NCBI RefSeq assembly: GCF_000738675.1
Contig: NZ_JPUX01000001.1
Span: forward strand, 744,001 to 808,000
Reading direction: 5' to 3'
DNA from: Serratia nematodiphila DZ0503SBS1
Lineage (GTDB): Bacteria > Pseudomonadota > Gammaproteobacteria > Enterobacterales > Enterobacteriaceae
DNA: 64,000 nt
Positions 10,135 through 20,018 of the stretch are shown here, piece after piece. How positions within the stretch are numbered: position 1 is the stretch's first letter; the number at the start of each line of letters is the position of its first letter. The notes under the pieces were generated by a model that saw only the letters and a program-made list of their open reading frames with translations, searched no databases and was not told the origin of the DNA. The position numbers were made by a program, and so were the translations under genes.

Positions 10135-11100
10135 TTACGATGCTTTACGTTCTGCAAGTTCGGAGCTACTGGCATAAGGGACTTTTCCAGAAGGTACAAC
10201 CTTTGCCGCTGCGATCAAATGCACATCCTGATCGTCAAAGAAAATGTGTGGCTTAAACGCCTTTAGAACTTTTGTTTTCTCTACACCGCCCAGAAAAAAA
10301 GCCTCATCGACATAAACTCCCCAGCTTCTGAGCGTTTTAATGACGCGCATTTCCGAAGGGCTGTTTCTGGCCGTCACTAGTGCAATACGGACGGGAGAAT
10401 ACTCAACGCGGGTTGGCAGTCGTTCCTGAAGCTTAGCTATTTTTTTTAACAGAGTGGCATATGGCCCTTCTTCCATAGGAATATCCTGCTGTGCATCCTC
10501 CAGAGCGTGAAAAGCGGCCATTCCTTGAGTCTTATAAACCAGTTCACTTTGATCTGAAAAAAGGACTGCATCACCGTCAAAAGCAATGCGCACTTGCCCC
10601 TCCGGGATATCGGAGGCGTCGGAAGGCGGATCTTTCAGGATTGCAGCAGCGCAGAATCGGGAATCAATCACCTTTTGCGCATCTTCAACGTTAGTTGTTA
10701 AAAATAGATCCACATCAAATGCATCAAGGTAATCGGCAACGGTTTCGCCTGCCGTAAAGGCAGAACGCGTGATATCGAGCCTGTCATGGCGGATAGTATT
10801 CAAAACGCGGATACCCGTATCAGGGCTGTTACGCGACATCACAACAACCTCAACCAACGGCGATTTATCATCCGGCTGGCGGTACCGGTTCAGACCCAGC
10901 AACGCTTTGACTAAGGGGTAGCCTGTTCCGGGCTGTAAAGGCTGGTTTTCGTGTTCCAGCATGTAGGCGCGGTACTTCTCAATGGCACTATCAGGATCGG
11001 TCGCATAGGTTTCCCGAAACATACGATCGGATTCGCTCATGTCGAAAAGCGCAGTTGCGCTGATGCCAATAACTAAAGTGTTACTTAAATCTAAAGGCAT
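10135..11100 (-). CDS. 5'-nucleotidase family protein
   Basis: Likely cytosolic nucleotidase of the 5'-nucleotidase family (relatives of eukaryotic cN-I), which dephosphorylates nucleoside monophosphates. The 321-residue protein starts at ATG 11100 (MPLDLSNTLVIGIS) behind a good AGGAAAG ribosome site; a longer frame adds six residues without support. Family-like stretches are VVVMSRNSPDTGIRV, the acidic IAFDGDAVLFSD (a DxD-type phosphatase motif), VRIALVTARNSP and HIFFDDQD near the end. It lies convergent to the HNH nuclease inside the restriction island. A nucleotide-depleting defence role is possible, but nothing here shows it. Confidence 0.72.
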   Translation of the reverse strand: MPLDLSNTLVIGISATALFDMSESDRMFRETYATDPDSAIEKYRAYMLEHENQPLQPGTGYPLVKALLGLNRYRQPDDKSPLVEVVVMSRNSPDTGIRVLNTIRHDRLDITRSAFTAGETVADYLDAFDVDLFLTTNVEDAQKVIDSRFCAAAILKDPPSDASDIPEGQVRIAFDGDAVLFSDQSELVYKTQGMAAFHALEDAQQDIPMEEGPYATLLKKIAKLQERLPTRVEYSPVRIALVTARNSPSEMRVIKTLRSWGVYVDEAFFLGGVEKTKVLKAFKPHIFFDDQDVHLIAAAKVVPSGKVPYASSSELAERKAS

Positions 11101-11612
11101 GGTTACTTTCCTAAACAATTATCGTGTAAGGGCAGTATATATCCTCAGCAGCAATGATGAGCAGGTTTCTTGGATGCAAACCGGGAGAAAAGGGTTACGC
11201 TGTTTTACTACGAAAAAATCAACCGTGGTAATGACATGTGAATTGTTTGCCATATCCGTTTAATTAAAGTTAATCGGCTAGCCTTAATGGGATGGCTGGT
11301 TGGTGATTTTTTTTCAATGGTATTATCACCAAGAGCAATACATTCACTGATTTTATCGGCAAGAGCGATCCACGAATTCTTTCAATAAGTTGATAATTAA
11401 TAAGATTACTGAGCTCTACGCTCAATTAGTCATGGATGCTATTGTATAAACGGTTGAGTACAAACACTGTTGCCGCTAGTGTGAATCCCTACAGTAGATC
11501 CAGATGTATCATCTAACGTAAACTCCAAGGGTACAGGAGAAAGTACCCCTTTTTCTTTATTCATTTCAACACCAAGATTGACCTTGCAATTGAAAGTTTG
11601 TCACTATTCTAT
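11101..11612. other. AT-rich gap in the island
   Basis: 512 bases between two minus-strand genes. It probably holds the promoter of the 5'-nucleotidase. A 74-codon plus-strand frame (11039-11263) overlaps that gene and has no support. A plus-strand terminator-like hairpin lies at 11527-11556 although no plus-strand gene precedes it. Confidence 0.4.
11527..11556 (+). terminator. Terminator-like hairpin with no plus-strand gene before it
   Basis: GGGTAC at 11529-11534 pairs with GTACCC at 11543-11548 and is followed by CTTTTTCTTT. It could end an uncharacterised plus-strand RNA, or serve weakly as the end of the minus-strand operon. Confidence 0.4.
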
Positions 11613-12935
11613 TTAAGTATCATGCTTTATTTCCTTCAATCTTTTGATATAATTGAACGTTGAAAAAAACACTTTCCGACATAAGATGGCACATCTTATT
11701 AATGTACGCACAATAAAGCCAAGTGTTTTTAAAAGGATAAATTTAACTCTATGTTTTTCAGTTATGAGACGATTCTCTACATTTCCTATTTTTGTCATTA
11801 CATTGGCAATTTTCCCACCAATAAAGAAAGACATGGCAATAAACCACATCCATCTATAATGGGGGGCATTTTTACTTAAGGATAAACGAGCTTGTTCTTT
11901 TAATAAAACTTGGCGGTATCTTAATAATGATGTAGTTACACACTCATTGGCGACAGCGAAACGATCTGACATACCTGTTTTATATTTTCCCTCTTGAATG
12001 GCATTGCAGTAAGCTGGGGGTGGGGTCTGGCACCATCGAGAAGGTGATGGCAATTGTGTTATTGTTTTGGAAAGAGATTTATTTGGGCATAATTTTTTAT
12101 TGAAGTCTTGAAATTCCTGTCTGATTTTATCCGGAGATACTTGATTGCTATAGTACTCAGGAATTTTATAGAAGGTGTCAAGATTTTCAGGTATTACATA
12201 TTCAATAATAGATGATTTTGTACTGGCAATATTCTCTAGCGTTTCTTGAATGTACGATGCCCACTGACAAGATGACATTTCAGAAAGCCCGTTATTGTCA
12301 CACATGCGGCTGTAGTCTTTCAGCTGAACAAGAAGGTATTTGGCTGCATCATTAATATCCGTAATTGTTTCCTCATATGCTGTTTTACCGACAGCTACCT
12401 CTCTGTCTGATACCCAGAAAATACCGTTGCCAACTGCTGTTAAGATGAGGAAAATATCTGTCCACTGTCTGAATTTCTCTCCTGTAGCAAAAATATCACT
12501 AATAATTACTGCCAAAATCCAACCACACAATAGCCCTATGAGGCTAAGACTTGCGAGTCCAGCTGCGTTACCCGTTGCACCTGTACCTCCTATTTCATAG
12601 GTCAATGGCAACCACTGGATAGCAGGAAGAAGGTGACAAAGCGATAATAGGCCAGGGGTTATAAGAAGAACAAAACAAATGATGAGTCCCTTTTTTCTGG
12701 CAAGTATCCATGAGCTCAAGAAAACAAAGGGTAATAATAAAATAAATAGCTCAAGAAAACATCCTCCTAAGACTACAGCAACTTTATTGGGAGACCAGTA
12801 ACTGCTCAAAAGAGCACCCTGTGCGTTCATTTCTACAAAGTTGGTACTAATCACTCCCATCCCATCCAGTGTTTGCAATAAAGCGTATCCAGCGCTGTAG
12901 CAAAGCATTATGTAGGGATAAAAGAATAGGATCAT
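11613..12935 (-). CDS. Multi-pass membrane protein of unknown function, last gene of the hsd-like operon
   Basis: I do not recognise this family. The 440 residues show five likely membrane segments in the first 175 residues (about 1-20, 52-77, 84-103, 125-148, 157-175). A soluble region follows (about 176-355) with six cysteines, including C212 and C223 and the LCPN, WCQT, YCNA and ECVT contexts, which suggests disulfides outside the cytoplasm. Another membrane segment lies near 357-376, before a basic tail. Its ATG overlaps the stop of a 27-codon ORF (ATGA), and the helicase gene is just upstream, so it appears translationally tied to the operon. The coding sequence is AT-rich. A membrane effector linked to DNA sensing is one speculative reading. 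Confidence 0.65.
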   Translation of the reverse strand: MILFFYPYIMLCYSAGYALLQTLDGMGVISTNFVEMNAQGALLSSYWSPNKVAVVLGGCFLELFILLLPFVFLSSWILARKKGLIICFVLLITPGLLSLCHLLPAIQWLPLTYEIGGTGATGNAAGLASLSLIGLLCGWILAVIISDIFATGEKFRQWTDIFLILTAVGNGIFWVSDREVAVGKTAYEETITDINDAAKYLLVQLKDYSRMCDNNGLSEMSSCQWASYIQETLENIASTKSSIIEYVIPENLDTFYKIPEYYSNQVSPDKIRQEFQDFNKKLCPNKSLSKTITQLPSPSRWCQTPPPAYCNAIQEGKYKTGMSDRFAVANECVTTSLLRYRQVLLKEQARLSLSKNAPHYRWMWFIAMSFFIGGKIANVMTKIGNVENRLITEKHRVKFILLKTLGFIVRTLIRCAILCRKVFFSTFNYIKRLKEIKHDT

Positions 12936-13015
12936 AATTTACTCTCTTTTCTTGCTTTTCCCATTATTTTTATAGCATATTCAATTTGTTGTTTAATATA
13001 GCTAAAATCGAACAT
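12932..13015 (-). CDS. Tiny ORF of 27 codons between helicase and membrane protein
   Basis: Reads MFDFSYIKQQIEYAIKIM then GKARKESKL, a basic, helix-prone peptide. It starts at ATG 13015, 15 bases after the helicase stop, with AGGAC upstream at a slightly long distance. Its TGA overlaps the ATG of the membrane-protein gene (ATGA). The exact overlap is the main support; it may be a real peptide or a coupling leader that carries ribosomes to the next gene. Confidence 0.45.
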   Translation of the reverse strand: MFDFSYIKQQIEYAIKIMGKARKESKL

Positions 13016-13030
13016 TGTCAATTTTTCGTC

Positions 13031-16000
13031 CTATTTAGAACCAATAACAACTAAATCTGCCATCGTTGTTTTCTTGATAAATAAGGCCGTACTGCCAAGT
13101 AGCTTAAGGCCTTCTTCATTAATTTTGCTTACTCTAAGTCCTGGTTGAACAATAACAACTTGGAATTTAAGAGGTGTGATTCTGGAGCGCTCTTTCATAG
13201 CAGCAAGGTCTTTTATAGTGCCTTTCAGAAAGCGAGAATGACCACGCGATCGCCACTGTTCCTCGCGACGCTTAATGTGATGGTATAAATAGGAAAGATT
13301 CAGGTGTTTCCAACGAATGCATCTCTGTGCCTGCCCACATACTTCGTAAAGATCTTTAAGTCTTGCTCCAGCTTCTTCTGAGCCTGAATACTTGCAATGG
13401 ATTAAAGAGAGAACAATACAGTCATCAACTATTCTCAACCCCACTAAATCTGCTGACTCACCTTTACCATCATCATTAATAATGACATCGTAATTATCTT
13501 TAATTTCACTGTACCAACGCCATTGGATGGATAATGGATCACGAGTATAGCCCATTGATTCCACTCGAACATCAGTTCCCTTCCAATCAAATGCTACAAT
13601 TTCGTCTTTGTCATAAAGGCCAATATTTTGACTTACATGGACTATATGAGCGTTGTATGAAAATGAGCCATCGGAGTAATGAATCATTACTGGATCAATT
13701 TCCATATACTCTGATAGTGATACCGGTTCAGATTCACCACGCTGTATAAAAACTTCAGGGCCAGATATCAATTGATAGGAATAACCTTTTGCTGTAGCAC
13801 TTCCCGTGAGACATAATTTATATTCAGATGACGTTTCATCTGTAGAAAAAATGAGCCGCACATTACCATCTTCAAACTTTCCAGCAGTCCTAACCTCTAC
13901 TAAATATAAATGAGCAGATATAGTATCAAAATGAAAAATAACTTTATCTTCAAACGCAGTAAGCAAATACTCACCCCATTGAGCTGATATTGGATATTCA
14001 TTATAGGGTTCAAGTAATGGGACAGGACGCAAAAAGTTACGCGTAAGATTGTTTGGATCCGGTTCAGAACTAAAGATCTTGTCCCAGGCTTTCTTAACCC
14101 AGTTGCACCAATCAGCAATGCTGCCACCTTTTTGTGGTGACCAGACTTTACCTCTGCGTTGCGAGCATCCCCAGATTACACGGTTTCCGGATTCATAACC
14201 TAATGCAGCAATATTGCTTAAGCTTGATTGAGATGCTTCAATTAGTGATAGCCCCTCAGTGACATTTGGGCCAAAATATTGAGTAAAGCTGATTGCCCCA
14301 ATTTGAGATGCGCCTAAATTTCTTGCCAAAGGATATTCAATACCATTAAATACATTAAAGACTTTTTCACCACTGACAACTTCAAATTTATCATCACAAA
14401 TAGTACTGACTAGATTCTCAACTCGAAATACTTTATAGTCATTTGAGAATACAAACAAGGCGGATCTGTCTTGATCCCAATGAGCAATTAGAATTTTATA
14501 ATTGGTATCTTTAAGATCTTTGTAGTTTCCCCACCGGACTGAAGTTGCCTGGACAGCTAGCACAACAAGCAAATTCTCATCTTCAGCTATTGCATGCCAG
14601 GATTCATCGAATCTGGGCAGTTTCTCCTTGTATCTTTCAGGCTCCCAATTGTCACAGTACGTTTTAAATAACATGACAGAACAACTTGGCTCAATATTCC
14701 AGAGAGAAATCTGATCGTGTAAATCACCTTTCCTTTTTAAGGCATCCACGACCTCTTGCAACCTAATCTCTCTAGCAATTCGTCCTTCAGAGAGTCGCCT
14801 TAATACGTTATCCCAATCGGCATCTGTTGAATATAGATGCTGTAATTCACCTTCAACATTAGGGTCCGCAACATTCATGACTACACTGGCTTGACCAATT
14901 TTCTGTGCTTTATTGACACGAGTAAATCGGCCAATGAACTGCAAAGTTACTGCAAGAGACTTATGATGATCATGCAAAGCGGCAATTTTCAGGTTGGGTA
15001 GATCATAGCCTTCTCCCAACATGTCTACGCAAATAACGATTCTTGATTGTCTTGATAATAATTTATTAAGACGTTTTTTTATTTCCGTTTTAGGATAATC
15101 AGAATGAACAACGATTGGATTAAAGCTCGGTGCAATTTTCTGATAAATAGTAAGTATTTCTTCTGCTCGCTGCTTACTGCTAGTACGAGCCATGAGCAAA
15201 TGATCAAGGTCATTATTTAAGTCTATACGCAGTTGACCTACAGCTGTATCCGCGATTGCATGATCCATAAGGTCAGAGTAATACTCCTCTACAGGCAGCA
15301 AATTTACATTTGTAAAATAGCCTGCTCGTTGGGCTTCCCCCATTGTATAGTTATAGATAATTTTTCCACCAAGGGACTTTTTATCATTCCTAAAGGGAGT
15401 AGCTGTAAACTGCACTACACGTTTGTCTGTGAATCGTTCGCGAATTGTCTGCCATGATGAGGCTGAGATATGATGGGCCTCATCAACAAAAAGATGGCTA
15501 CACGACTCGCAAAGTGCATTTAATGCTGCTTCGGAGCAGGCAGACAAAACGCTGGTCGTAGCAACCAAGACGTTTGATTCACAAGCTAATTGCTTAGCTT
15601 CTTCCGCTATCTGAATTCCCTTCTTAATAATTGCGACATTAGGGAGTGTAATGTTTGGCGGAACGACTGTTAGCTCTGGCAAATATCCCAACTCAATGAA
15701 TTTTTTGGATATTTGTGTTCGGAGAGAGTCAGACGGGACTATGAGCAAAATTCGCTCGCATCGCTGGTATATCATGGTAGCCAGCATTGTTTCCGTTTTT
15801 CCCGTTCCAGTGGGCAGTACGACGGTAGCAGGTTCTACCTGCAAATCAGTAGCGAAATAGCCTGCAATTGCATGAAGTGCACCCAGTTGGGGTTTTCTGA
15901 GACCTGGAGAACGGTGCTCTGGATCATCCTCTCTAAACTGAAATTGATGATACCATTGTTCATTAATATCCTCAGGTGAAGTGCTAAATACCTGCTCTGG

Positions 16001-16312
16001 AAATTGCTCCCAGCTTAACTCAGTATCTTCTCGCCATTTTTCGAATGTAAATGGTTCCTTAGCTTTAAGGGAAGCTACACCATCTGCGCATTTCCCCCTG
16101 GAATTTGGATCTTTCAGATAGATATAGTCTAGAGGGGGCTTTAGACCCGTCACAAGTTCAAAATATCCTTGGAAACGTGCATTTCTGACTTGAGCCGATA
16201 CTGTTGTTGATCGGCAAAGTAATTTATGAACATAATTCCCCCCCACTTTTCTTACAGGGGCAGCTTTCGCGGGCAAGGTAAATTTAATTGTTAACAGGTC
16301 AAATAAGTCCAT
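13031..16312 (-). CDS. DEAD/DEAH helicase with nuclease-like C-terminus, encoded with hsdMS
   Basis: A 1093-residue superfamily 2 motor protein. Visible motifs are Walker A PTGTGKT (167-173), DEAH (277-280), TATP (303-306) and motif VI QFIGRFTR (458-465). About 450 residues of unassigned sequence follow. Near 947-1000 the pattern GESADLVGL, a hydrophobic strand LSLIHCKYS, then GARLKDLYEVCGQAQR resembles a PD-(D/E)xK-type nuclease, with D955 and the HxK 972-974 as candidate residues. The start is six bases after hsdS and its ribosome site (AGAGGTAA) overlaps the end of hsdS. It occupies the place of hsdR but has the opposite domain order, nuclease last. No canonical HsdR motor exists in the window. 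Confidence 0.78.
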   Translation of the reverse strand: MDLFDLLTIKFTLPAKAAPVRKVGGNYVHKLLCRSTTVSAQVRNARFQGYFELVTGLKPPLDYIYLKDPNSRGKCADGVASLKAKEPFTFEKWREDTELSWEQFPEQVFSTSPEDINEQWYHQFQFREDDPEHRSPGLRKPQLGALHAIAGYFATDLQVEPATVVLPTGTGKTETMLATMIYQRCERILLIVPSDSLRTQISKKFIELGYLPELTVVPPNITLPNVAIIKKGIQIAEEAKQLACESNVLVATTSVLSACSEAALNALCESCSHLFVDEAHHISASSWQTIRERFTDKRVVQFTATPFRNDKKSLGGKIIYNYTMGEAQRAGYFTNVNLLPVEEYYSDLMDHAIADTAVGQLRIDLNNDLDHLLMARTSSKQRAEEILTIYQKIAPSFNPIVVHSDYPKTEIKKRLNKLLSRQSRIVICVDMLGEGYDLPNLKIAALHDHHKSLAVTLQFIGRFTRVNKAQKIGQASVVMNVADPNVEGELQHLYSTDADWDNVLRRLSEGRIAREIRLQEVVDALKRKGDLHDQISLWNIEPSCSVMLFKTYCDNWEPERYKEKLPRFDESWHAIAEDENLLVVLAVQATSVRWGNYKDLKDTNYKILIAHWDQDRSALFVFSNDYKVFRVENLVSTICDDKFEVVSGEKVFNVFNGIEYPLARNLGASQIGAISFTQYFGPNVTEGLSLIEASQSSLSNIAALGYESGNRVIWGCSQRRGKVWSPQKGGSIADWCNWVKKAWDKIFSSEPDPNNLTRNFLRPVPLLEPYNEYPISAQWGEYLLTAFEDKVIFHFDTISAHLYLVEVRTAGKFEDGNVRLIFSTDETSSEYKLCLTGSATAKGYSYQLISGPEVFIQRGESEPVSLSEYMEIDPVMIHYSDGSFSYNAHIVHVSQNIGLYDKDEIVAFDWKGTDVRVESMGYTRDPLSIQWRWYSEIKDNYDVIINDDGKGESADLVGLRIVDDCIVLSLIHCKYSGSEEAGARLKDLYEVCGQAQRCIRWKHLNLSYLYHHIKRREEQWRSRGHSRFLKGTIKDLAAMKERSRITPLKFQVVIVQPGLRVSKINEEGLKLLGSTALFIKKTTMADLVVIGSK

Positions 16313-16318
16313 ATGTAC

Positions 16319-17503
16319 TTACCTCTTAAGATGTCCTGAAAAAGCCTGCTGACTTAATTTAGAGAAGAGGGCGTCGCTATCAATATCGCCTGACGCCATT
16401 TTATTTAAGCTATTATTGATTATTGATACAATCGAATGAAAATTAACCATAAGTTCGTCGGGCGGAATTAGAATTTCAAAATTTTTAAGTTCAACAGGAG
16501 ATATATGTGGCACCGTTGTTTCTGTCGGGTAGCAATGCTTTTCGAAAGCTGGCGATTTAATACAACTGTAAATATAGTTTGTGTAAGATTCGCAACGAGG
16601 TCGTAACCTAGCTACACGCTGAACTAAGTACGTTTCTCGCTGATTTTCAGGGAATATGCATACTTTTAACCCGCTTGATATCCACGGACGGTCCATAGCA
16701 AGGATAATATCACTCGCCTTAATTAAATAATTATCTAGTTTTTCTAGTTTATTTTTTGGCCAGAATTTTGTATCAGCCCAATCTAAATACCCCGTAAGTG
16801 TATTTGCCCCTCTGCAAAGCCGTACTGATTCTGGTGCATCACTAATGTACTCATTACTTTTGAATGCAAATCCGGTAATGACCTCTGCCAATTCAGTAAT
16901 GGGAGCTTTTTTTAGATTTTTTGGATTTTCAACAGGATCGCCAAACATATTCAAAAACGTAGTACGCCAAAAATCGTTAGCCAGTTTCATGGCTTGCTCG
17001 CGTTTTTGACGTATACCTTCGGCTTTATCAAGAATAGCTGCAATACGTTTTTGTTCATTAATAGGGGGAATTGGTACATTTAAGCCCTTAAGAAAAGGAA
17101 GTGTAATTCCTTTAACTGTTGCTCCTTTCCCTTCACTCTCTATTAAACTACTTTGAGATTCCAACCATCGAAAAAGATAGTCTCTATCAACAATGTCGTT
17201 GTCTTTAATAAACAAGGCTTTCAAATCTTGATTTATTGCTAAATCAATAGTATTAATTGCAACCTTACCCAATGCCATGCGTGTAGGAACTATTATATTT
17301 CCTGCTGGAATAACGCTAGTTGCCGAATTTCTCACCCCTAAAAGGGTGATTGAATCAAGCGTAGAGTCAAGAATATTTTTTTTGAAATCCTTGACTGAAG
17401 CCCATGGAATATCACCATTCCAATATTCAGAATTATTTTTATCAGGGGTACCACCACCTTTAATATCAACAAGTTCCCCTAAGGAAATCATAGGCCAGCT
17501 CAC
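16319..17503 (-). CDS. hsdS: Type I restriction system specificity subunit
   Basis: DNA-recognition subunit that directs HsdM to a bipartite target. The 394 residues show two target-recognition domains. The first (about 1-150) ends in the conserved LPFLKGLNVPIPPINEQKRI followed by a helical spacer (RIAAILDKAEGIRQKREQA). The second (about 195-350) ends in PHISPVELKNFEILIPP with a second helix. It starts with GTG (MSWPMISLG) overlapping the hsdM stop by four bases (GTGA). TRD sequences are hypervariable, so the recognised site cannot be read from sequence. AT-rich compared with hsdM, suggesting mosaic origin. Confidence 0.92.
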   Translation of the reverse strand: MSWPMISLGELVDIKGGGTPDKNNSEYWNGDIPWASVKDFKKNILDSTLDSITLLGVRNSATSVIPAGNIIVPTRMALGKVAINTIDLAINQDLKALFIKDNDIVDRDYLFRWLESQSSLIESEGKGATVKGITLPFLKGLNVPIPPINEQKRIAAILDKAEGIRQKREQAMKLANDFWRTTFLNMFGDPVENPKNLKKAPITELAEVITGFAFKSNEYISDAPESVRLCRGANTLTGYLDWADTKFWPKNKLEKLDNYLIKASDIILAMDRPWISSGLKVCIFPENQRETYLVQRVARLRPRCESYTNYIYSCIKSPAFEKHCYPTETTVPHISPVELKNFEILIPPDELMVNFHSIVSIINNSLNKMASGDIDSDALFSKLSQQAFSGHLKR

Positions 17504-19134
17504 AACATCCCCTCCAGCTCATCCAAATCCGCCAGAATCTCTTTTTCCAGCTCCTTTAACCGCTTCAATATCACCTTAGGATCTTCATACTCCTCCGCCT
17601 GATACACCACCTCTTTATAGCGGTTTATAGAGAGGTCGTATTTCTGCGCTGCAATATCCTCTTTCGGTACTACAAACGCCGCCTGAGTGCGATCTTTAAA
17701 ATCAACACCAGCATCAATCCCTTTCGGGTGCTGCTGTTTTAGCAATGAGGCTAATTTCTCACCCATAAAGTTATCAACGGGTAGCCCGCGTAAAGTACGG
17801 TAATGCTTCCAGCTTGCAAGCAGATGCGGCAGATCGTTCTCTTTTATCGGGTTACGCTTGTCATCCAGGCTGTAGCCATCATTTTGCAGGTCATAGAACC
17901 AGACCTCGTCCGTCTGACCGCCTTTGGTAAAGATCAGGATCGCTGTTGCCACACCAGCGTAAGGCTTAAATACGCCGGAAGGCAGGTTGATCACCGCTTC
18001 CAGTTGGTTATCTTCAACCAGCGTTTTACGCAGCGACTGGTGCGCTTTACTGGAGCCAAACAGCACGCCCTGCGGTACGATAGTGGCGCTGCGTCCACCT
18101 ACTTTCAGCATTTGCAGGATCCGCGCAAGGAACAGCAGTTCGGTTTTTTTGGTTTTCACCATTGCCGACAGCGTGGAGTCGATATCTTCCTCGTCCAGTG
18201 AGCCGGTAAACGGCGGGTTCGCCAGAATCAGGTTGAAAGCGTTTTTACTGGCCTGCGGGAAATTGGTGCTGAAGCTTTGGCTCATGGTGTCCTGATAATG
18301 AATATCCGGCTCTTCCACGCCGTGCATAATCAGGTTCATGGCGGCAATACGCAGCATGGTGGTATCAAAGTCGTAGCCGTGGAACATGTTGTTATCCACA
18401 TGGTCACGCCACGGCGTCAGCAGATCACCAGTAAAGATTTTTTGCTCTTCCAGCTCACCGCGTTCGTTGGTGCCAATCTCGGTATGAATAGATTCCAGCG
18501 AGCTGTATTTTTCCAGCAGGTACTCATAGCTGGTTGCCAGAAAACCACCGGTGCCGCAGGCCGGATCGCAAATCGTCTCACCACGCGCCGGGTTAGGTTC
18601 CATCATCTCAACCATCGTGCGGATAATGTGGCGCGGTGTGCGAAACTGACCGTTGATCCCGGCGGTGGTCAGCTTACTTAACAGGTATTCATAAAGATCG
18701 CCTTTGGTGTCGCCACGATCCAGCGGCAGGTTTTTGATCACCTCCACGGCTTTGGTCAGCAGTGACGGTTTCACAATCTCCAGACGGGCATCTTTCATAA
18801 AGTTGCCCAGCAGCGTCACCTTCGACGCATCGGCCTGGCCGAGCTGACGAAAATGCTGGAATACGCCGTCGCGCACTACTTCCATCATTTCATCCGAACC
18901 GAGGTTACTGTAGTGACTGAAACGGAACTCCTGCTGTTCAGGCGCAAAACGCGGTTTAAAATCAACGCCCGCGATTTGCTTACGCTTCTCGTCGCGTTGT
19001 TCCTGGGTATCCAGCATCCGGGAGTACATCAGGTAGGTGATCTGTTCGATTACAGTCAGCGGGTTAGTGATGCCGCCCACCCAGAAATCTTCCCACAGGC
19101 CGTCGATTTTACTTTTTAAGTCACCGGTGATCAT
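17500..19134 (-). CDS. hsdM: Type I N6-adenine DNA methyltransferase subunit
   Basis: Methylates adenine in the hsdS-defined target using S-adenosylmethionine. The 544 residues include an N-terminal helical HsdM_N domain (about 8-140), the SAM-binding motif DPACGTGGF (190-198) and the catalytic NPPF (306-309), with the expected order and spacing of the gamma class. The length is in the family range. The start ATG lies inside the end of the preceding HsdR-like gene (14-base overlap) and the stop overlaps hsdS by four bases, so the three genes are tightly coupled. Intact by every visible criterion. Confidence 0.95.
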   Translation of the reverse strand: MITGDLKSKIDGLWEDFWVGGITNPLTVIEQITYLMYSRMLDTQEQRDEKRKQIAGVDFKPRFAPEQQEFRFSHYSNLGSDEMMEVVRDGVFQHFRQLGQADASKVTLLGNFMKDARLEIVKPSLLTKAVEVIKNLPLDRGDTKGDLYEYLLSKLTTAGINGQFRTPRHIIRTMVEMMEPNPARGETICDPACGTGGFLATSYEYLLEKYSSLESIHTEIGTNERGELEEQKIFTGDLLTPWRDHVDNNMFHGYDFDTTMLRIAAMNLIMHGVEEPDIHYQDTMSQSFSTNFPQASKNAFNLILANPPFTGSLDEEDIDSTLSAMVKTKKTELLFLARILQMLKVGGRSATIVPQGVLFGSSKAHQSLRKTLVEDNQLEAVINLPSGVFKPYAGVATAILIFTKGGQTDEVWFYDLQNDGYSLDDKRNPIKENDLPHLLASWKHYRTLRGLPVDNFMGEKLASLLKQQHPKGIDAGVDFKDRTQAAFVVPKEDIAAQKYDLSINRYKEVVYQAEEYEDPKVILKRLKELEKEILADLDELEGML

Positions 19135-19849
19135 TGTTACGTATAACCTGATCGGTATTTTTTAGCTCTTCCCCTACATTCCAGTCAGCAGCAAGCAAGC
19201 GGGAGTCAATCAGGCGGCGGCGGGTTTCCGCTTCATCAATAGAGAGGATATCGGCAACATGCTGGTTACGCGCTCTGGCTTCATTCAGGCGCTGGGTGAG
19301 CTGTTCGGCCTTTTCCTGCTCCTGTTGTAATGCGCGTTGAAGCGCCAGTTCACGATCGCGGCTTTCGATTTGCGCCTGTATTGCTTCTTCCAAGTGTTTT
19401 TTATCGGAACTCGCAGAAGATGGCGTCAGAGGAGGAAGAGTAAATTTGGGGCAGTCATCAACATTACCGTGGGCGTAGCGAACATACAGCCAAATTCCCA
19501 GTAAATACGCTTCCTTTAACAGCCAGTAAGTATCTTTAGCTTTGATACGTCCGCCGTGCGCGGCGCGGTTACCGTGGATACGCAGTGCATCCATTTTCAT
19601 GATGATGGCTTCCGGCATCATGCTGGTGAAGACATCGGCGTTCATTAAATCATACAGATTTGCTTTGATGCCTTCAGGCAGCCGTTCCTGACGATATAAC
19701 CAACGCACCATCAATTCGGTGTAGTTGCGCAGCTTCACCAAACAGCTTTCCGGATCGGAGTGAACATAGCGTTCTGCCATATACGCGAGTTCCGCCAGTT
19801 CCGGCCACTGGCTGCGCAACATTTCAAAATTGAGAGACTGCTCCATCAA
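19121..19849 (-). CDS. Free-standing N-terminal segment of HsdR (DUF4145 plus coiled coil)
   Basis: The 242-residue protein matches the first part of large type I R subunits. It has a DUF4145 domain (about 5-130, with [10 protein letters not shown]), a charged coiled coil (about 150-197) and then the opening of the HsdR nuclease domain ([21 protein letters not shown], 202-223). In full HsdR proteins this opening leads into the D...ExK nuclease and the motor. Here the frame ends about 15 residues later and overlaps hsdM by 14 bases. No remaining motor sequence lies between it and hsdM. It may be a truncation product kept as a stand-alone subunit. The neat overlap suggests a settled gene rather than debris. 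Confidence 0.75.
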   Translation of the reverse strand: MMEQSLNFEMLRSQWPELAELAYMAERYVHSDPESCLVKLRNYTELMVRWLYRQERLPEGIKANLYDLMNADVFTSMMPEAIIMKMDALRIHGNRAAHGGRIKAKDTYWLLKEAYLLGIWLYVRYAHGNVDDCPKFTLPPLTPSSASSDKKHLEEAIQAQIESRDRELALQRALQQEQEKAEQLTQRLNEARARNQHVADILSIDEAETRRRLIDSRLLAADWNVGEELKNTDQVIRNNDHR

Positions 19850-20018
19850 TCATCGCCTTATATCGTGGATACAACAGCATTTCTGGAAAGGATATCACAT
19901 TACTTTTGGCAGCAAAGCGAGAGGGAGTCATAGCTGATTCATCCTAAGATAAATCGATGACTGCTGATCATTTTATTAGTCTCCAAAGCAATTCTTTATT
20001 TGAGATTGGACGCACTTA

